64,000 nucleotides of DNA from Cohnella rhizosphaerae. GTDB taxonomy: Bacteria > Bacillota > Bacilli > Paenibacillales > Paenibacillaceae. The position numbers were made by a program, and so were the translations under genes. The stretch spans positions 992,001 through 1,056,000 of the forward strand of contig NZ_JAPDIA010000008.1 in NCBI RefSeq assembly GCF_029525575.1. Reading direction: 5' to 3'. The notes beneath the pieces are model-generated. The model did no database searches. It was not told where the DNA came from and saw only the letters and a list, made by a program, of their open reading frames with translations. Positions 19,142-29,249 of the stretch are shown one piece after another (positions within the stretch are counted from its first letter, which is position 1; every line of letters starts with the position of its first letter).

Positions 19142-21593
19142 ATGTTCAACTTTTCGTCCAAGCTTCGCATCCTCTTGCTGACCATTGCCCTTCTCGCGGC
19201 ACAAGCGGGCATCGCGATTCCGCAAGCGCAAGTCGCAAGCGCCGCCATCAATGGGCTCGGCCAGAAGCCCTATATGGGCTGGAGCAGCTACAGCATGCAG
19301 GTTTATTCGGGCAGCACTCCCTTTATCACGGCCGCCCAGATCAAGGCGCAGTCGGATGCCATGCATGCCACGCTGCAGTCGCACGGCTACGAATATATCA
19401 ACATCGACGCGGGCTGGAACGGAAGCATGGACGGATACGGACGGCCGGTCCCGAGCACGACGCTTTACCCGAACGGCTTTCAGGACGTCATCGACTACGT
19501 GCACAATAACGGACAGAAAATCGGCATATACCTCATTCCAGGGCTGTCGAAGGACGCTTACAATGCCAATCTGCCGATTTACGGCACGACTTCCTGTCAC
19601 ATGCAGGATATCGCCGTCCAGCCGCTTACGACATCGGACTACTGGAACATCGGATACAAGATCAACTTCTCGAATCCTTGCGCCCAGAGCTACATCAACT
19701 CCATCGCCGATTTGATCGCGTCCTGGGGCATCGACTTCGTGAAGTTCGACAGCGTGACGCCGGGCTCCGGCCATAACGATACGTCGATCGACGCGCGCGA
19801 CGACGTGAAGGCGTGGGCGACCGCGCTGGCGCCGCATGGCATCTGGTTCGAGCTCTCGTGGGCGCTCGACCATAGCTATGTCGATTACTGGAAGAAGTAC
19901 GCCAACGGCTGGCGCGTCGATTGGGACGTCGAAGCTTATCAGCCAGGCGTGAAGCTGACCGAATGGAACAACATCGCCCGCCTATTTCCGGACGCAGAAG
20001 TCTGGTGGCGCGACGCGAGGCCGGGCGGTTGGAACGACTTCGACTCCCTGAACGTCGGCAACGGAGCGATGGACGGCCTGACCCAGGACGAGCGGCGAAC
20101 CGCGATGACGTTATGGTCGATGTCGTCGGCGCAGCTCTATACGGGCAACGACTTGACCAATCTGGACAGCTTCGGCATCGGGTTGTTGACGAATGACGAG
20201 GTGATCGCGGTCAATCAGGCGGGACGCCCGGCGCATCCGGTCTCGACCGCGACCAACCAGCAGGTATGGTACGCCAATAACGGGGATGGCAGCTATACGG
20301 TCGCTCTGTTCAATCTCGGCAGCGCTGCGGCGACGGTGACGGCGAACTGGAGCGACATCGGCCTGTACGGCTCGGCGACGGTCCGCGATCTGTGGACGCA
20401 TTCCGACCTCGGCACGTACGCGACAGGTTACAGCTCCGTTAATCTCGCTCCGCATGCGTCCCGAATGCTGCGCGTCGTATCGAACGGCGGCGCCAACGTC
20501 GTAAACGACGACGATACGGGCATTTCCTACACGGGAAGCTGGCAGCGGAGCTGGAATCGCGGGCTCGGCGATTTTAAGGATGACGTTCACTATACGCAGA
20601 CGAACGGCGACTATTTCGAATTTGCGTTTAACGGAACGGGCATCGATCTGTATACCGAGAAGGATTCGTCGCAGGGTAATGTCGATATCTATGTCGACGG
20701 CGTTCTGAAGCAGACGGTCAGCACGTACAATGCGACGCGGCAGACGCAGCAGAAGGTGTATAGCGCTTCGGGGCTCGCTAACGGCGTCCATACGTTGAAG
20801 GCGGTGAAAAAGACCGGTACGTATATGCTGCTCGACAAGCTTTCGTATAACATAGCTGCGCCGATCGAAGTGAACGATACGGACGCTAGCATCACGTACT
20901 CGGGTTCCTGGTCGACCAGTACCGCGCGCGGCTTCGGAGATTACCACGACGACGTCCATTACACGATGACGAACAACGATTATTTCCAATATGCCTTCAA
21001 TGGGACGGGAGTCGATCTCGTTACCGAGAAGGATTCTTCGCAAGGGAATATCGACATCTACGTCGACGGCGTCTTCAAGCAGACGGTTAGCACCTACAAC
21101 GCGACGCGGCTCGCGCAGCAGACCGTCTACAGCATCCGCGGCTTGACAAGCGGATCCCATACGATCAAGGGCGTGAAGAAGTCGGGTACGTACATGCTGC
21201 TCGACAAGCTGAGTGTCCGCAGCAGCCGCATTCAGCTGAACAATACGGACGCAGGCATAACGTACTCCGGCTCCTGGTCCCTGAGCGCGAGCCGCGGCTA
21301 CGGGGATTACAACGACGATGTGCAGTTCACGGCCGCCAACAACGATTACATGCAATACACGTTTAACGGAACGGGGATCGAACTGTTGGGCGAGAAGGCA
21401 TCGGATCAGGGCAACATCGACATTTATATCGACAACGTCCTGCAGACGACGGTGAACACGTACAACGCGACGCGCCTTGTCAATCAGCCGATCTACAGCA
21501 CAAGCGGATTGGCAGCCGGCACCCATACGATCAAGGCCGTCAAAAAAGACGGGCACGTACATGCTGGTGGATTCGCTGCGCGTGACGGTGTGA
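19142..21593 (+). CDS. Secreted GH27 alpha-galactosidase with three C-terminal jelly-roll repeats, frameshifted near the end
   Basis: About 816 residues after correction. A signal peptide (LRILLLTIALLAAQAG, ending near ASAA) is followed by a GH27 barrel: QKPYMGWSSYSMQV, INIDAGWNGS, the nucleophile Asp in DFVKFDSVTPG and the acid/base region WRDARPGGWNDFDSL. A beta domain follows, then three repeats of about 115 residues, each starting NDxDxxITYSGSW and ending HTxKxVKKxGTYMLxDKL, probably carbohydrate-binding. An A6 run at 21542-21547 shifts the last repeat; five As give KKTGTYMLVDSLRVTV and stop at 21593. ATG 19142 is used: AAGGAG at 19124-19129 is too close for ATG 19130/19133. Confidence 0.85.
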
Positions 21594-21616
21594 CGTATTA
21601 AACCTTCGTTAAGCAT

Positions 21617-21655
21617 ACGACGGCAGCCGGCCCATAAGCGCGGCTGTCGTTTTCC
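21617..21655 (+). terminator. Terminator after the alpha-galactosidase gene
   Basis: The ACGACGGCAGCCG segment from 21617 pairs, with one bulge, with CGGCTGTCGT at 21641-21650, followed by TTTCC. A plausible intrinsic terminator. Confidence 0.6.
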
Positions 21656-21724
21656 TTCCTTTAGGAGGGGTTTTCCATCGTTTTGTCGAATTTAAGATGA
21701 AAATCAAGTCACTGGAGGCTATCC

Positions 21725-22303
21725 ATGAATCCTAAGTTTACGCATACGCAATACCTTGTCAGAAAACAAGTAATGTCGTTGGTGGGGGCAAAGATCGATA
21801 TTTTCGACGGCAGCGGACAACCGGTATTATTTTCGCAAATGAAGGCGTTCAAGCTAAAAGAAGATATTCGGCTGTTTTCCGACGATACGATGCAGGAAGA
21901 GCTCATCTCGATTCAGGCGCGCAGCATCATCGATTTCTCCGCGATCTATGACGTCGTCGACTCGACCACCGGAGAAAGCCTCGGTTCTCTTCGCCGTAAG
22001 GGCGTGAAGTCGATGCTGAAGGACGAATGGGCCATATTGGATACCAGCGAGAGAGAGATCGGGCTCATAAAGGAAGACAGCGCGCTCATGGCACTGCTAA
22101 GAAGGTTTTTGACCAATTTGATACCGCAAAAATTCCATGTGGAGATGGGCGGCGCGCCTGTTGCGTTGTTCAAGCAAGACCTCAATCCTTTCGTCGGTAA
22201 ACTGAAGCTGGACTTCTCTCTCGATAAGGGCAACCAATTGGACCGCAGGTTAGGACTGGCTGCAGCGGTGCTGTTGGTTGTCATCGAAGGACAGCAAGGA
22301 TAG
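21725..22303 (+). CDS. LURP-one-related / YxjI-like protein
   Basis: A 192-residue protein of the LURP-one-related (tubby C-terminal-like barrel) family. Seen here are the family-type start (TQYLVRKQVMSLVGAKIDIFDG), repeated short beta strands such as LFSQMKAFKLKEDIRLF, and a hydrophobic C-terminal helix (RLGLAAAVLLVVIEG). No enzyme motif or signal peptide is present. Bacterial members have no settled function. The ribosome site CTGGAGG precedes the ATG, and the gene stands alone between two terminators. Confidence 0.75.
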   Translation: MNPKFTHTQYLVRKQVMSLVGAKIDIFDGSGQPVLFSQMKAFKLKEDIRLFSDDTMQEELISIQARSIIDFSAIYDVVDSTTGESLGSLRRKGVKSMLKDEWAILDTSEREIGLIKEDSALMALLRRFLTNLIPQKFHVEMGGAPVALFKQDLNPFVGKLKLDFSLDKGNQLDRRLGLAAAVLLVVIEGQQG

Positions 22304-22315
22304 AAAATGATTAAG

Positions 22316-22340
22316 CGCCTCGTGTAGAGGCGTTTTATTT
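22316..22340 (+). terminator. Terminator after the LURP-one-like gene
   Basis: CGCCTC at 22316-22321 pairs with GAGGCG at 22327-22332, followed by TTTTATTTTTTT. A compact, strong intrinsic terminator. Confidence 0.8.
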
Positions 22341-22468
22341 TTTTGGCCTGAACCGACGCCCACATTTGGCGAGGCTTCATCGTATTAGCGGTGGGGGGAA
22401 TATAAAGGTGAGTCTTTTTTGCGCTTTCAATATTAGCATTTTGAATTACATTGTAAGGGGGTCTCGGC

Positions 22469-24556
22469 ATGTCTCTTCGATTAAGGCTTACAATCGCTAG
22501 ACTTATGGTTCCCCTGCTCGGCATCTTACTGTTCGGGGCGTGCGCTCAATATGCGGAGAATGCCGATGCAAACGAATCGAAGCCTATATTTACCGACGTC
22601 GCTGGAGAATATTATCACTTTCTGGCGCTGGACACCGACGGCAACGTGTGGGGATGGGGCACGAACATCGGGAATCAGCTCGGCGAATCGGATCAGAGCT
22701 ATCTGGTCGTGCCCGCGAAGATAAAGGGGATCGGCGATGTGAAGCTTATTTCCGCCGGATACGGACATTCGACCGCCGTCAAAAAGGACGGAACGGTCTG
22801 GAAGTGGGGGTCGAACGCGGCCGGCGCGCTGGGCGTCGATCCGGACAAGCTCGATTTCTCGGCTAAACCGATGCAGGTGCAAGGTATCGACCATGTTCAG
22901 GCTATTGCGGACAGCGCTTACTATACGTTTGCCTTAAAAGAGGACGGCACAGTCTGGGGATGGGGGGCAAACGAAAAGGGACAGCTGGGCATCGGGCGCT
23001 TCAGCGCGCAGGAATCGCAACCGGTGCAGATCCAATCTCTGCCCCGGGTCACGGCCATCTATGCGACATTTAACGAAGGCTATGCAGTCACTTCCGACGG
23101 CAACGTATGGAGATGGGGAGCCGCGCTCAAGTGCGACAGCGTATGCAAGGAGGCGCCTTCGGCCGAGCCCGTGCGATTCGAGGGTTTGAGCAGCGTGCAA
23201 TCGCTGTCGGATGAGATCGCGATCCTGCAGGACGGCACGGTCGCCAAGTGGGGCATCAACTACCAGGGCAGCTTGGGAACGGGGTCTACGGAATACGCCT
23301 ACTTTGACGATCCGGAGCGGCTTCCTAGCCTTGAGAACATCGTCAAGGTGTCCAAGACGCATGCACTCACGAAGGAGGGCCAAGTCTGGGCTTGGGGCCG
23401 GAACGACTATGGGCAGGTCGGCGACGGCACGAAAAAGATTACGCCAAAGCCGATTCTGTTGACCGGCATCGATCAGGTCATCGACATAACGAGCGGGGAA
23501 GAGGTCATCGTAGCGCTTAAGCAGGACGGCACGCTATACGAGTGGGGCAGCAACCGGAACGGGGAGATCTCGAATGCGGGAGCCGACATACTGCCTCCGA
23601 CGCCGGTGCCCTTTACGGTGCCGTCCGTCAACTACGCGCTCCCTATTCCGAGAGATCCTGGCACCTGGACATTTTTGGACGAAAAGGGGAACGTAATTAA
23701 GGACAATCAGCTTTACCTGCGCGTGAAGCCGTTCTCGGAGGGCAAGGCGGCGGTACAGCGAGCGTCCAACAATCTGTGGACATTCATTAAGACCGACGGC
23801 AAGCCGGCGTTTTCGGACAATTTTATAATCGTGAAGGACTTCCACCAGGACAGGGCCGGCGTAAAGCTCCAGGATGGCTGGCATTTTGTCCGAACGGACG
23901 GCAAGCCGTTGAATCAGGACCGCTACACCAATGTCGATTCATTCGCGAACGGCCTCGCTCCTGTCTTGGTGAACGGCAAGTGGGGTTATCTCGGGCTGGA
24001 CGGAAAAATGAAGATCAAGCCGCAATTCGCGGCCGCTCAGCGATTCGAGAACGGATTGGCAGCCGTGCAGACGAACGGTAAATGGGGCTTCATCGATTCG
24101 ACGGGCCGATTCGCCGTCAAAGCCCAATATGCCGCTGCCGGCGCCTTCGCTGCGATACAGACGGCACCCGTCAAGCAAAATGGCAAATGGGGCTTCATCG
24201 ACAAGTCGGGCGCGTGGAAGATCAAGCCTCGGTATGAGGAAGCGAAAAGCTTCTCGAACGCCGGATTGGCACCTGTCAAACTGAATGGCAAATGGGGCTA
24301 TGCCGACCTCTCCGGCAAACTTGTCATCGCGGCGCAGTACGAGGACGCTTCAACTTTCCAGGAAGGCTTGGCAAGCGTCAAGAAAAACGGTCTGTGGGCG
24401 GTCATCCAGCAGACGGGCAAAGCGCTGACGCCGTTCCAATTCACTGAGATCCAGCAGTATCAAAATCATGTCGCATGGGCCGTGACAAAGACGGATAACG
24501 GATATATCGACATGTCCGGCAAATGGTACTTCAAGATGAAAATCCAGAAATGGTGA
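22469..24556 (+). CDS. Lipoprotein with RCC1 beta-propeller and WG repeats
   Basis: A 695-residue predicted lipoprotein: hydrophobic leader with lipobox LLFGAC (Cys about 27). Residues about 38-365 form RCC1-type repeats, each with a DGTVWxWGxNxxGQLG pattern. Residues about 385-690 form WG (KWGYIDxxGK) repeats, e.g. NGKWGFIDSTGRF and NGKWGYADLSGK, roughly seven units. Both are scaffold folds, so it is likely a surface protein for binding partners; no catalytic motif is seen. The ribosome site is AAGGGGG. An in-frame G6 run in this gene (22972-22977) is correct, a useful control for the frameshifts elsewhere. Confidence 0.85.
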   Translation: MSLRLRLTIARLMVPLLGILLFGACAQYAENADANESKPIFTDVAGEYYHFLALDTDGNVWGWGTNIGNQLGESDQSYLVVPAKIKGIGDVKLISAGYGHSTAVKKDGTVWKWGSNAAGALGVDPDKLDFSAKPMQVQGIDHVQAIADSAYYTFALKEDGTVWGWGANEKGQLGIGRFSAQESQPVQIQSLPRVTAIYATFNEGYAVTSDGNVWRWGAALKCDSVCKEAPSAEPVRFEGLSSVQSLSDEIAILQDGTVAKWGINYQGSLGTGSTEYAYFDDPERLPSLENIVKVSKTHALTKEGQVWAWGRNDYGQVGDGTKKITPKPILLTGIDQVIDITSGEEVIVALKQDGTLYEWGSNRNGEISNAGADILPPTPVPFTVPSVNYALPIPRDPGTWTFLDEKGNVIKDNQLYLRVKPFSEGKAAVQRASNNLWTFIKTDGKPAFSDNFIIVKDFHQDRAGVKLQDGWHFVRTDGKPLNQDRYTNVDSFANGLAPVLVNGKWGYLGLDGKMKIKPQFAAAQRFENGLAAVQTNGKWGFIDSTGRFAVKAQYAAAGAFAAIQTAPVKQNGKWGFIDKSGAWKIKPRYEEAKSFSNAGLAPVKLNGKWGYADLSGKLVIAAQYEDASTFQEGLASVKKNGLWAVIQQTGKALTPFQFTEIQQYQNHVAWAVTKTDNGYIDMSGKWYFKMKIQKW

Positions 24557-24617
24557 CCGAAAGGGACGCATAAATCAGCGGGGGAGGGAAGGCGAAGACT
24601 AAAAATTTCGCCGAACG

Positions 24618-25493
24618 ATGAGCGGCCTTCAAACGGAAAAATACGCGCAGAACATGCATATAAACGATTCGACTACAACGAAATCGCGAAAGGCGATTCA
24701 CGAAGCGTTGCCTGCGATCGATAAGTTCGCCAGAGCGGGCTACATGGCTAAAGGGACCGTCTATATCATAATCGGGGCATTGGCAATGATGACCGCGGTC
24801 GGGCATCGAAAGGAAACGTCGGATACGAAGGGTGCCATTGAGACGATCGGCGCACAGCCGTTAGGCGGCATTCTCCTGCTCATACTTGCCGTCGGGCTGG
24901 CGGGATTCTCGGCTTGGCGGTTTGTCCAAGCATTCGCGGATCCGGACGGCGAGGGAGGGGACGTAAAAGGAATCCTCGTACGCGCCTCTCGTTTTGGCGG
25001 AGGTATCTTCTATTCGGTAATCACCTATCAGGCGGCGAATACGATCTTGGGCGGCCGGCCGTCTTCGGATAACAACGAACAGACGCTGACAGCCGTACTT
25101 CTGCGGCAGCCGCTTGGCGCTTCGTTAATTGCTGCAGCCGGACTTGGCTTCGCTATATATGGGATTATTGAGATGGTCAAAGCGATACGCAACTCTTTTA
25201 CGGACTCATTCAAATTGGATAAAATACAACCCGCTATGTATCGATACCTTGCGGCTACGGCGAAGTTCGGTCTGTGTGCCAGGGGCGTCGTATTCGGCCT
25301 CATCGGTTATTTTCTCGTACGCACCGCCGTCTTTTCCGATCCTGAAGAAACGAAAGGCATGGACGACGCGCTCGCCGAGCTCGCGCTGCAGCCGTACGGC
25401 CGCTGGCTGCTCGGCGTAGCGGCGTTCGGGTTCGTAGCGTACGGGCTCTATATGTTCGGACTGGCCCGTTACCGGAAGACCATTTATTCATAA
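24618..25493 (+). CDS. DUF1206 family integral membrane protein
   Basis: A 291-residue protein with six predicted membrane spans arranged as three related two-helix units: YMAKGTVYIIIGALAMMTA, then SRFGGGIFYSVITYQAAN, then AKFGLCARGVVFGLIGYF. Each unit begins with a similar Arg/Gly-containing segment and is followed by a conserved G-W/F-rich helix (GLAGFSAWRFVQAFADPD). This repeat pattern is that of DUF1206, of unknown function. The hydrophilic N-terminus is about 40 residues. No strong ribosome site is seen close to 24618; 24654 is an alternative ATG. Confidence 0.75.
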   Translation: MSGLQTEKYAQNMHINDSTTTKSRKAIHEALPAIDKFARAGYMAKGTVYIIIGALAMMTAVGHRKETSDTKGAIETIGAQPLGGILLLILAVGLAGFSAWRFVQAFADPDGEGGDVKGILVRASRFGGGIFYSVITYQAANTILGGRPSSDNNEQTLTAVLLRQPLGASLIAAAGLGFAIYGIIEMVKAIRNSFTDSFKLDKIQPAMYRYLAATAKFGLCARGVVFGLIGYFLVRTAVFSDPEETKGMDDALAELALQPYGRWLLGVAAFGFVAYGLYMFGLARYRKTIYS

Positions 25494-25505
25494 CGATTGG
25501 CCGCG

Positions 25506-25560
25506 AATGAAACCGTCCGTCCGCGCTCTTCCTTGAAGGGCTTGGGCGGTCGGTTTCATT
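25506..25560 (+). terminator. Terminator after the DUF1206 gene
   Basis: AATGAAACCG at 25506-25515 pairs perfectly with CGGTTTCATT at 25551-25560, with further pairing of GTCCGC and GCGG inside. It lacks a long T run, so it may act partly as a transcript-end stabiliser. Confidence 0.6.
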
Positions 25561-25588
25561 ACGTTACCGGGATATCGCGGACCTTATG

Positions 25589-25622
25589 AATTTCATATTC
25601 TTTCATTCATAATTTCATATTC
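25589..25622 (+). promoter_or_regulatory. Direct repeat before the two-component genes
   Basis: AATTTCATATTC occurs at 25589-25600 and again at 25611-25622, 22 bases apart start to start, i.e. two helical turns. AATTTCATATC recurs at 29136-29146 before the binding-protein gene. Such same-face direct repeats suit AraC-type DNA-binding domains, so they are candidate sites for the YesN-like regulator encoded here. Confidence 0.5.
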
Positions 25623-25718
25623 CGGGGCCCGAACGATTGAAAAAAAAGAACCGGGATTTGATGTAAGATGTAGACAAGAGAGCAAGTTCGATTAGGAGGG
25701 TGACGGGCTCTGGTTGCG

Positions 25719-27524
25719 TTGTTTATTTTCCGCTATTTCGGCAGATCCATGTACCGAAAAATGATGCTGACGTCCTTTCTCATTATCGTGCTCACGGTGT
25801 CGGCGCTCGTGGCGAATTTTTATTCCCGTACGGCGGGGGGATTTAAAAAAGGCAGGCCGTCGAGACAAGCGAAAGAGCGATGCAGCAGTCCGCGGTCGCG
25901 TTCAATTCTTATTTGGAGAATGTTCGCGGCTTCGCCTGGAGCAACTTCAGGGATTTTGAATTTCAGAAGTTCGTCCAAAGCATGGGCAGCAATCCGGACG
26001 CGCTGAGCAAATACACGGGCGATTTTACGATTTACGTGAACGACAACCCCATCGTTTGGTCCATTACCGTCGACCAATTAAACGGATTTTCCCTAAGAGC
26101 CGGAAACGCGATCCCGGATATGCTGCCGGAGGAGAAGGCGCGCATCGCCCGCATCGCCATCGAAGCCAGCGGCAAAGGCGTATGGGTGCCGTCGACCATT
26201 TACGGATTGAACGCGGACCAGATGGAGCAAACGCTCACTTTTGCGCAGGCCATTCGCAGCATCTCGCTCACTTCTCCGGGTCCGATCATCGGCGTCATGA
26301 TGTACAATCTGTCTTTCTATTCGTTAGATCAATGGTTCAAGAAAGTAGAAGGAGACCAGTCTAACCGTACTTATATTGTCAAGGCGACCGATGGTACCAT
26401 CGTGCATTCCCTCGTTCCGGCGGAAAGGGGCGAATCCCTGCTTAGTCCCGCAGATCTGAAATCCGTCAAGAAAGCGAAAGGCGGACACTTCTATTCAAAA
26501 AGGGATTTTGGATCGGCTTTGGTCCTATACGAGAAATTGGAGCGTTCCGACTGGATGCTCGTGACGATGATGCCGGTGAAGCTGCTCATTAAACCGGTGA
26601 ACGATTTTACGAAGAGTACCCTGTTATTCGGATCCTTAAGCTTGCTTTTCTCCATGCTGTTAGCCGGGGTGTTCTATTCTCGGACGATTACGCCTCTTAA
26701 AGAATTAAGCAAAGGCATGAAGGCGATCGAAGTCGGAAATTACAAGGTTAGCCTCCCGGTTAGAAGCTATGACGAGTTGGGATACATCACGTCGTCGTTC
26801 AACCGAATGGCCAAGGAAATCAACCGTCTGATTATGAAGGTATACGAATCTGAAATCATCAAGAAAAACGCGGAAATCAAAAGCTTGCAATCCCAGATCA
26901 ATCCACATTTTCTTTATAATACGCTCGGCATCATCGATAGTTTATCCGCCATCGACGGAGATGCCAGAATATCGTTTATCAGCAGATCGCTCGCCAAAAT
27001 GTTTCGTTACAACATCAGCGGCGAAGATATCTCGACGATGGGGGGCGGAAATTCAACAAATCCGTTTGTATTTGTCTATTCAGAAGATCCGGTTCGACGA
27101 GAAATTCGATTATTCGGTTTACGTCGAACCGGGGTTGGAGCAAGCGCCGATTCCGAAGATGCTTCTGCAGCCGATCGTGGAGAACAGCATTCTCCATGGC
27201 GTAAGCCGAAGCCGTCAATCCGGAATCGTCAGAATCGAAGCGACAAGAGAAGACGGAGATCGCGTGCAGGTGAAAATTTGGAACAACGGCATGCCGATCG
27301 ATTCGGAAAGACAGGAATGGCTCCTTGCAAGATTGGCCGGAACGCCTAAAAACGGAGCGACGGTCGAAAACCGTTCTTCCATCGGCTTGCTGAACGTTCA
27401 GTCGAGGATCAGACTGCTATATGGCGACGATTGCGGCGTTTCTTTCGAAAGCACCAGCGCGTACGGGACGACGTTTACATTGACGTTAAGGAACAAGGTG
27501 CATAAGGGAGGAAACGAAGAATGA
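25719..27524 (+). CDS. YesM-type sensor histidine kinase, frameshifted
   Basis: About 600 residues after correction; membrane sensor kinase of the HPK8/YesM class. It has an N-terminal span (MMLTSFLIIVLTVSALVANF), an extracytoplasmic domain (about 40-290), a second span (LLFGSLSLLFSMLLAGVF), HAMP (ITPLKELSKGMKAIEVGNY), the phospho-His in INPHFLYNTLG and an ATP-binding N box in QPIVENSILHGV. Three runs are one base too long: G6 25835-25840, A6 25845-25850 and G6 27040-27045. Correction gives YSRTAGDLKRQAVETSERA and ISTMGAEIQQIRLYLSIQKI. The start codon is uncertain (TTG 25719; AGGAGGG at 25694-25700 would better fit CTG 25710). Coupled to the regulator (ATGA overlap). Confidence 0.85.
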
Positions 27525-29134
27525 GATACATCGTTCTTGACGACGAGCCGATCATACGCCAGGGCGTTATCCATAAAATTCGGCAGACGGGATTGCCGCT
27601 GCTATTCGCGGGCGAGGCCGACGACGGCGTATCGGGGCTTGAATTGGTTCGATCGGCGAAGCCGGATATCGTGTTGACGGATATCCAGATGCCGGAAATG
27701 AACGGCTTGGAGTTCATTCGCAACGCCAAGACCTTGTACCCGCGGATGGAATATATCATTCTGAGCGGATTCGACGATTTCGAATACGCCAAGAAGGCGA
27801 TCGGCTACGGCGTGAGCCATTATCTCTTAAAACCGGTGGAGGACGATGAACTATACGAGGCCTTGAGCGGCTTGATCGAACGGCTGCAGGCGGAGAACTA
27901 CCGCGACAAAATGGTCTTAAAGCTGCAGCAGCAAGCGGAGACGGGGCAGGAAGCGGCGCGAAGACAATCGCTCACGCGGCTATTGAACGAAGAGGAAACG
28001 AACATCGCGGATCCGTATTTGGACGAACTGTCCGTCGGCTGCGTTGCTTTTTCATCGGTCGTCTTGCAGGTGGAGCCGGTCAAATTGCCCCATTATTCGT
28101 TCGCTGAGGACGAAGAGGACCTGATTTGGTTCTCGGTAAAAAACATCATTACGGAAGGGTTTAAGGCCGGAGGCGTCGCGGGCTTGCTCGTTCATAGCTC
28201 GCTCAACCGCTGCGAATTCGTCTATGTGTTCGGTCTCAAAGCGGGCCAGGATCGCTCAATCGTCCTTTCCGCAGCCGACACGGTCGCTTACGGCGTTCGC
28301 AAGTATTTGAAAATCAACGCGGTGGTCGGGATCGGTCCGTTCGCGGATAAGCTTGACCGCATCCAGGAGATTTACCGCGAAGCGAAGCAATCGGCTCGGA
28401 ACGCAGTGCTCCATGGCGGCAACAGGGTGTCGCATTGGACCGCGCAGCTCCCCTATAAGGCAAACAGGCAATCCCTCATCGGCAGCGAGGACGGCAAATT
28501 GCTCGCGGAATGGCTGGAACGTCTGGATGCGGATCAAATCATTCGATGGACGAAACGGCGCCTGGGCGCGATCGCGCAGGATTCGAATTCCGTTTTCGTG
28601 CAAATCGAATGGTTTTGCGTCGATCTCTATCTGCTGTTCAACAAGTACTTGCTTGCCAATGCCGTAAACGCGGAATGGACGATCGGCGAGTTGGACGATC
28701 TGCTGCGCTGGCTGCAGCAGGTCACGCGAATCGGCGAAATCGAAGAACGGATGATCGGTTTGGCTTCGAACGTGATCGGCGTTCTTGCCAGAAGCGGAGA
28801 CCGGTCGGGCAAAGAGGTGATGGAGGTCGTGCGGGCGTATATCGATCATCACTTCGCCGAGCCTTTATCCCTGCAGTCCATCGGCGAGCGGTTTTCCATT
28901 CATCCGAACTACTTCTCCAAACGGTTCAAAGAAAAATACGGCGAAAGCTTCATCGAATATTTAACCTCGCTGCGAATGAAGATGGCCGCCGAGCTGCTAA
29001 GCGACACGGATTTAAAAATCCATCAAATCGGGGAAAGAGTCGGCATCGAAGACGCAGCCTACTTCGGAAGCGTCTTTCGCAAGTGTTACGGCGAGACGCC
29101 TAAGCAATACCGGGAACGCTTACATTCAACTTAA
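27521..29134 (+). CDS. YesN-type response regulator with AraC DNA-binding domain
   Basis: An intact 537-residue regulator. The receiver domain (1-120) has the phospho-acceptor Asp in PDIVLTDIQMPEMNG (about 54) and Lys in LLKPVEDDELYEAL. A long linker domain (about 130-420) follows. The C-terminal AraC-type double helix-turn-helix (about 435-535) contains FSIHPNYFSKRFKEKYG and IGERVGIEDAAYFGSVFRK. It overlaps the kinase by four bases. In Bacilli such pairs typically switch on adjacent CUT1 sugar importers, here the transporter that starts 115 bases downstream. Confidence 0.93.
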   Translation: MRYIVLDDEPIIRQGVIHKIRQTGLPLLFAGEADDGVSGLELVRSAKPDIVLTDIQMPEMNGLEFIRNAKTLYPRMEYIILSGFDDFEYAKKAIGYGVSHYLLKPVEDDELYEALSGLIERLQAENYRDKMVLKLQQQAETGQEAARRQSLTRLLNEEETNIADPYLDELSVGCVAFSSVVLQVEPVKLPHYSFAEDEEDLIWFSVKNIITEGFKAGGVAGLLVHSSLNRCEFVYVFGLKAGQDRSIVLSAADTVAYGVRKYLKINAVVGIGPFADKLDRIQEIYREAKQSARNAVLHGGNRVSHWTAQLPYKANRQSLIGSEDGKLLAEWLERLDADQIIRWTKRRLGAIAQDSNSVFVQIEWFCVDLYLLFNKYLLANAVNAEWTIGELDDLLRWLQQVTRIGEIEERMIGLASNVIGVLARSGDRSGKEVMEVVRAYIDHHFAEPLSLQSIGERFSIHPNYFSKRFKEKYGESFIEYLTSLRMKMAAELLSDTDLKIHQIGERVGIEDAAYFGSVFRKCYGETPKQYRERLHST

Positions 29135-29135
29135 A

Positions 29136-29204
29136 AATTTCATATCGAATCGGAATAAAACGTTAAGATATTCGCTTAAACCTTCGAATGGGCGGACCTA
29201 TAAT
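29136..29204 (+). promoter_or_regulatory. Promoter region of the first sugar importer
   Basis: TATAAT at 29199-29204 is a good -10 box, with only a poor -35 match (TTAAAC) upstream, as for an activator-dependent promoter. AATTTCATATC at 29136-29146 repeats the element found twice before the kinase gene, so the YesN-like regulator may bind here. Confidence 0.5.
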
Positions 29205-29249
29205 TTAAACAAGCAAGACGAAACGTACACGAGGGGGAAGCTGGCTAGA

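Noticed and set aside
20111..21616. 501-codon open frame on the minus strand opposite the GH27 gene
   Set aside because: Its repetitive sequence only mirrors the jelly-roll repeats on the plus strand; no independent coding evidence.
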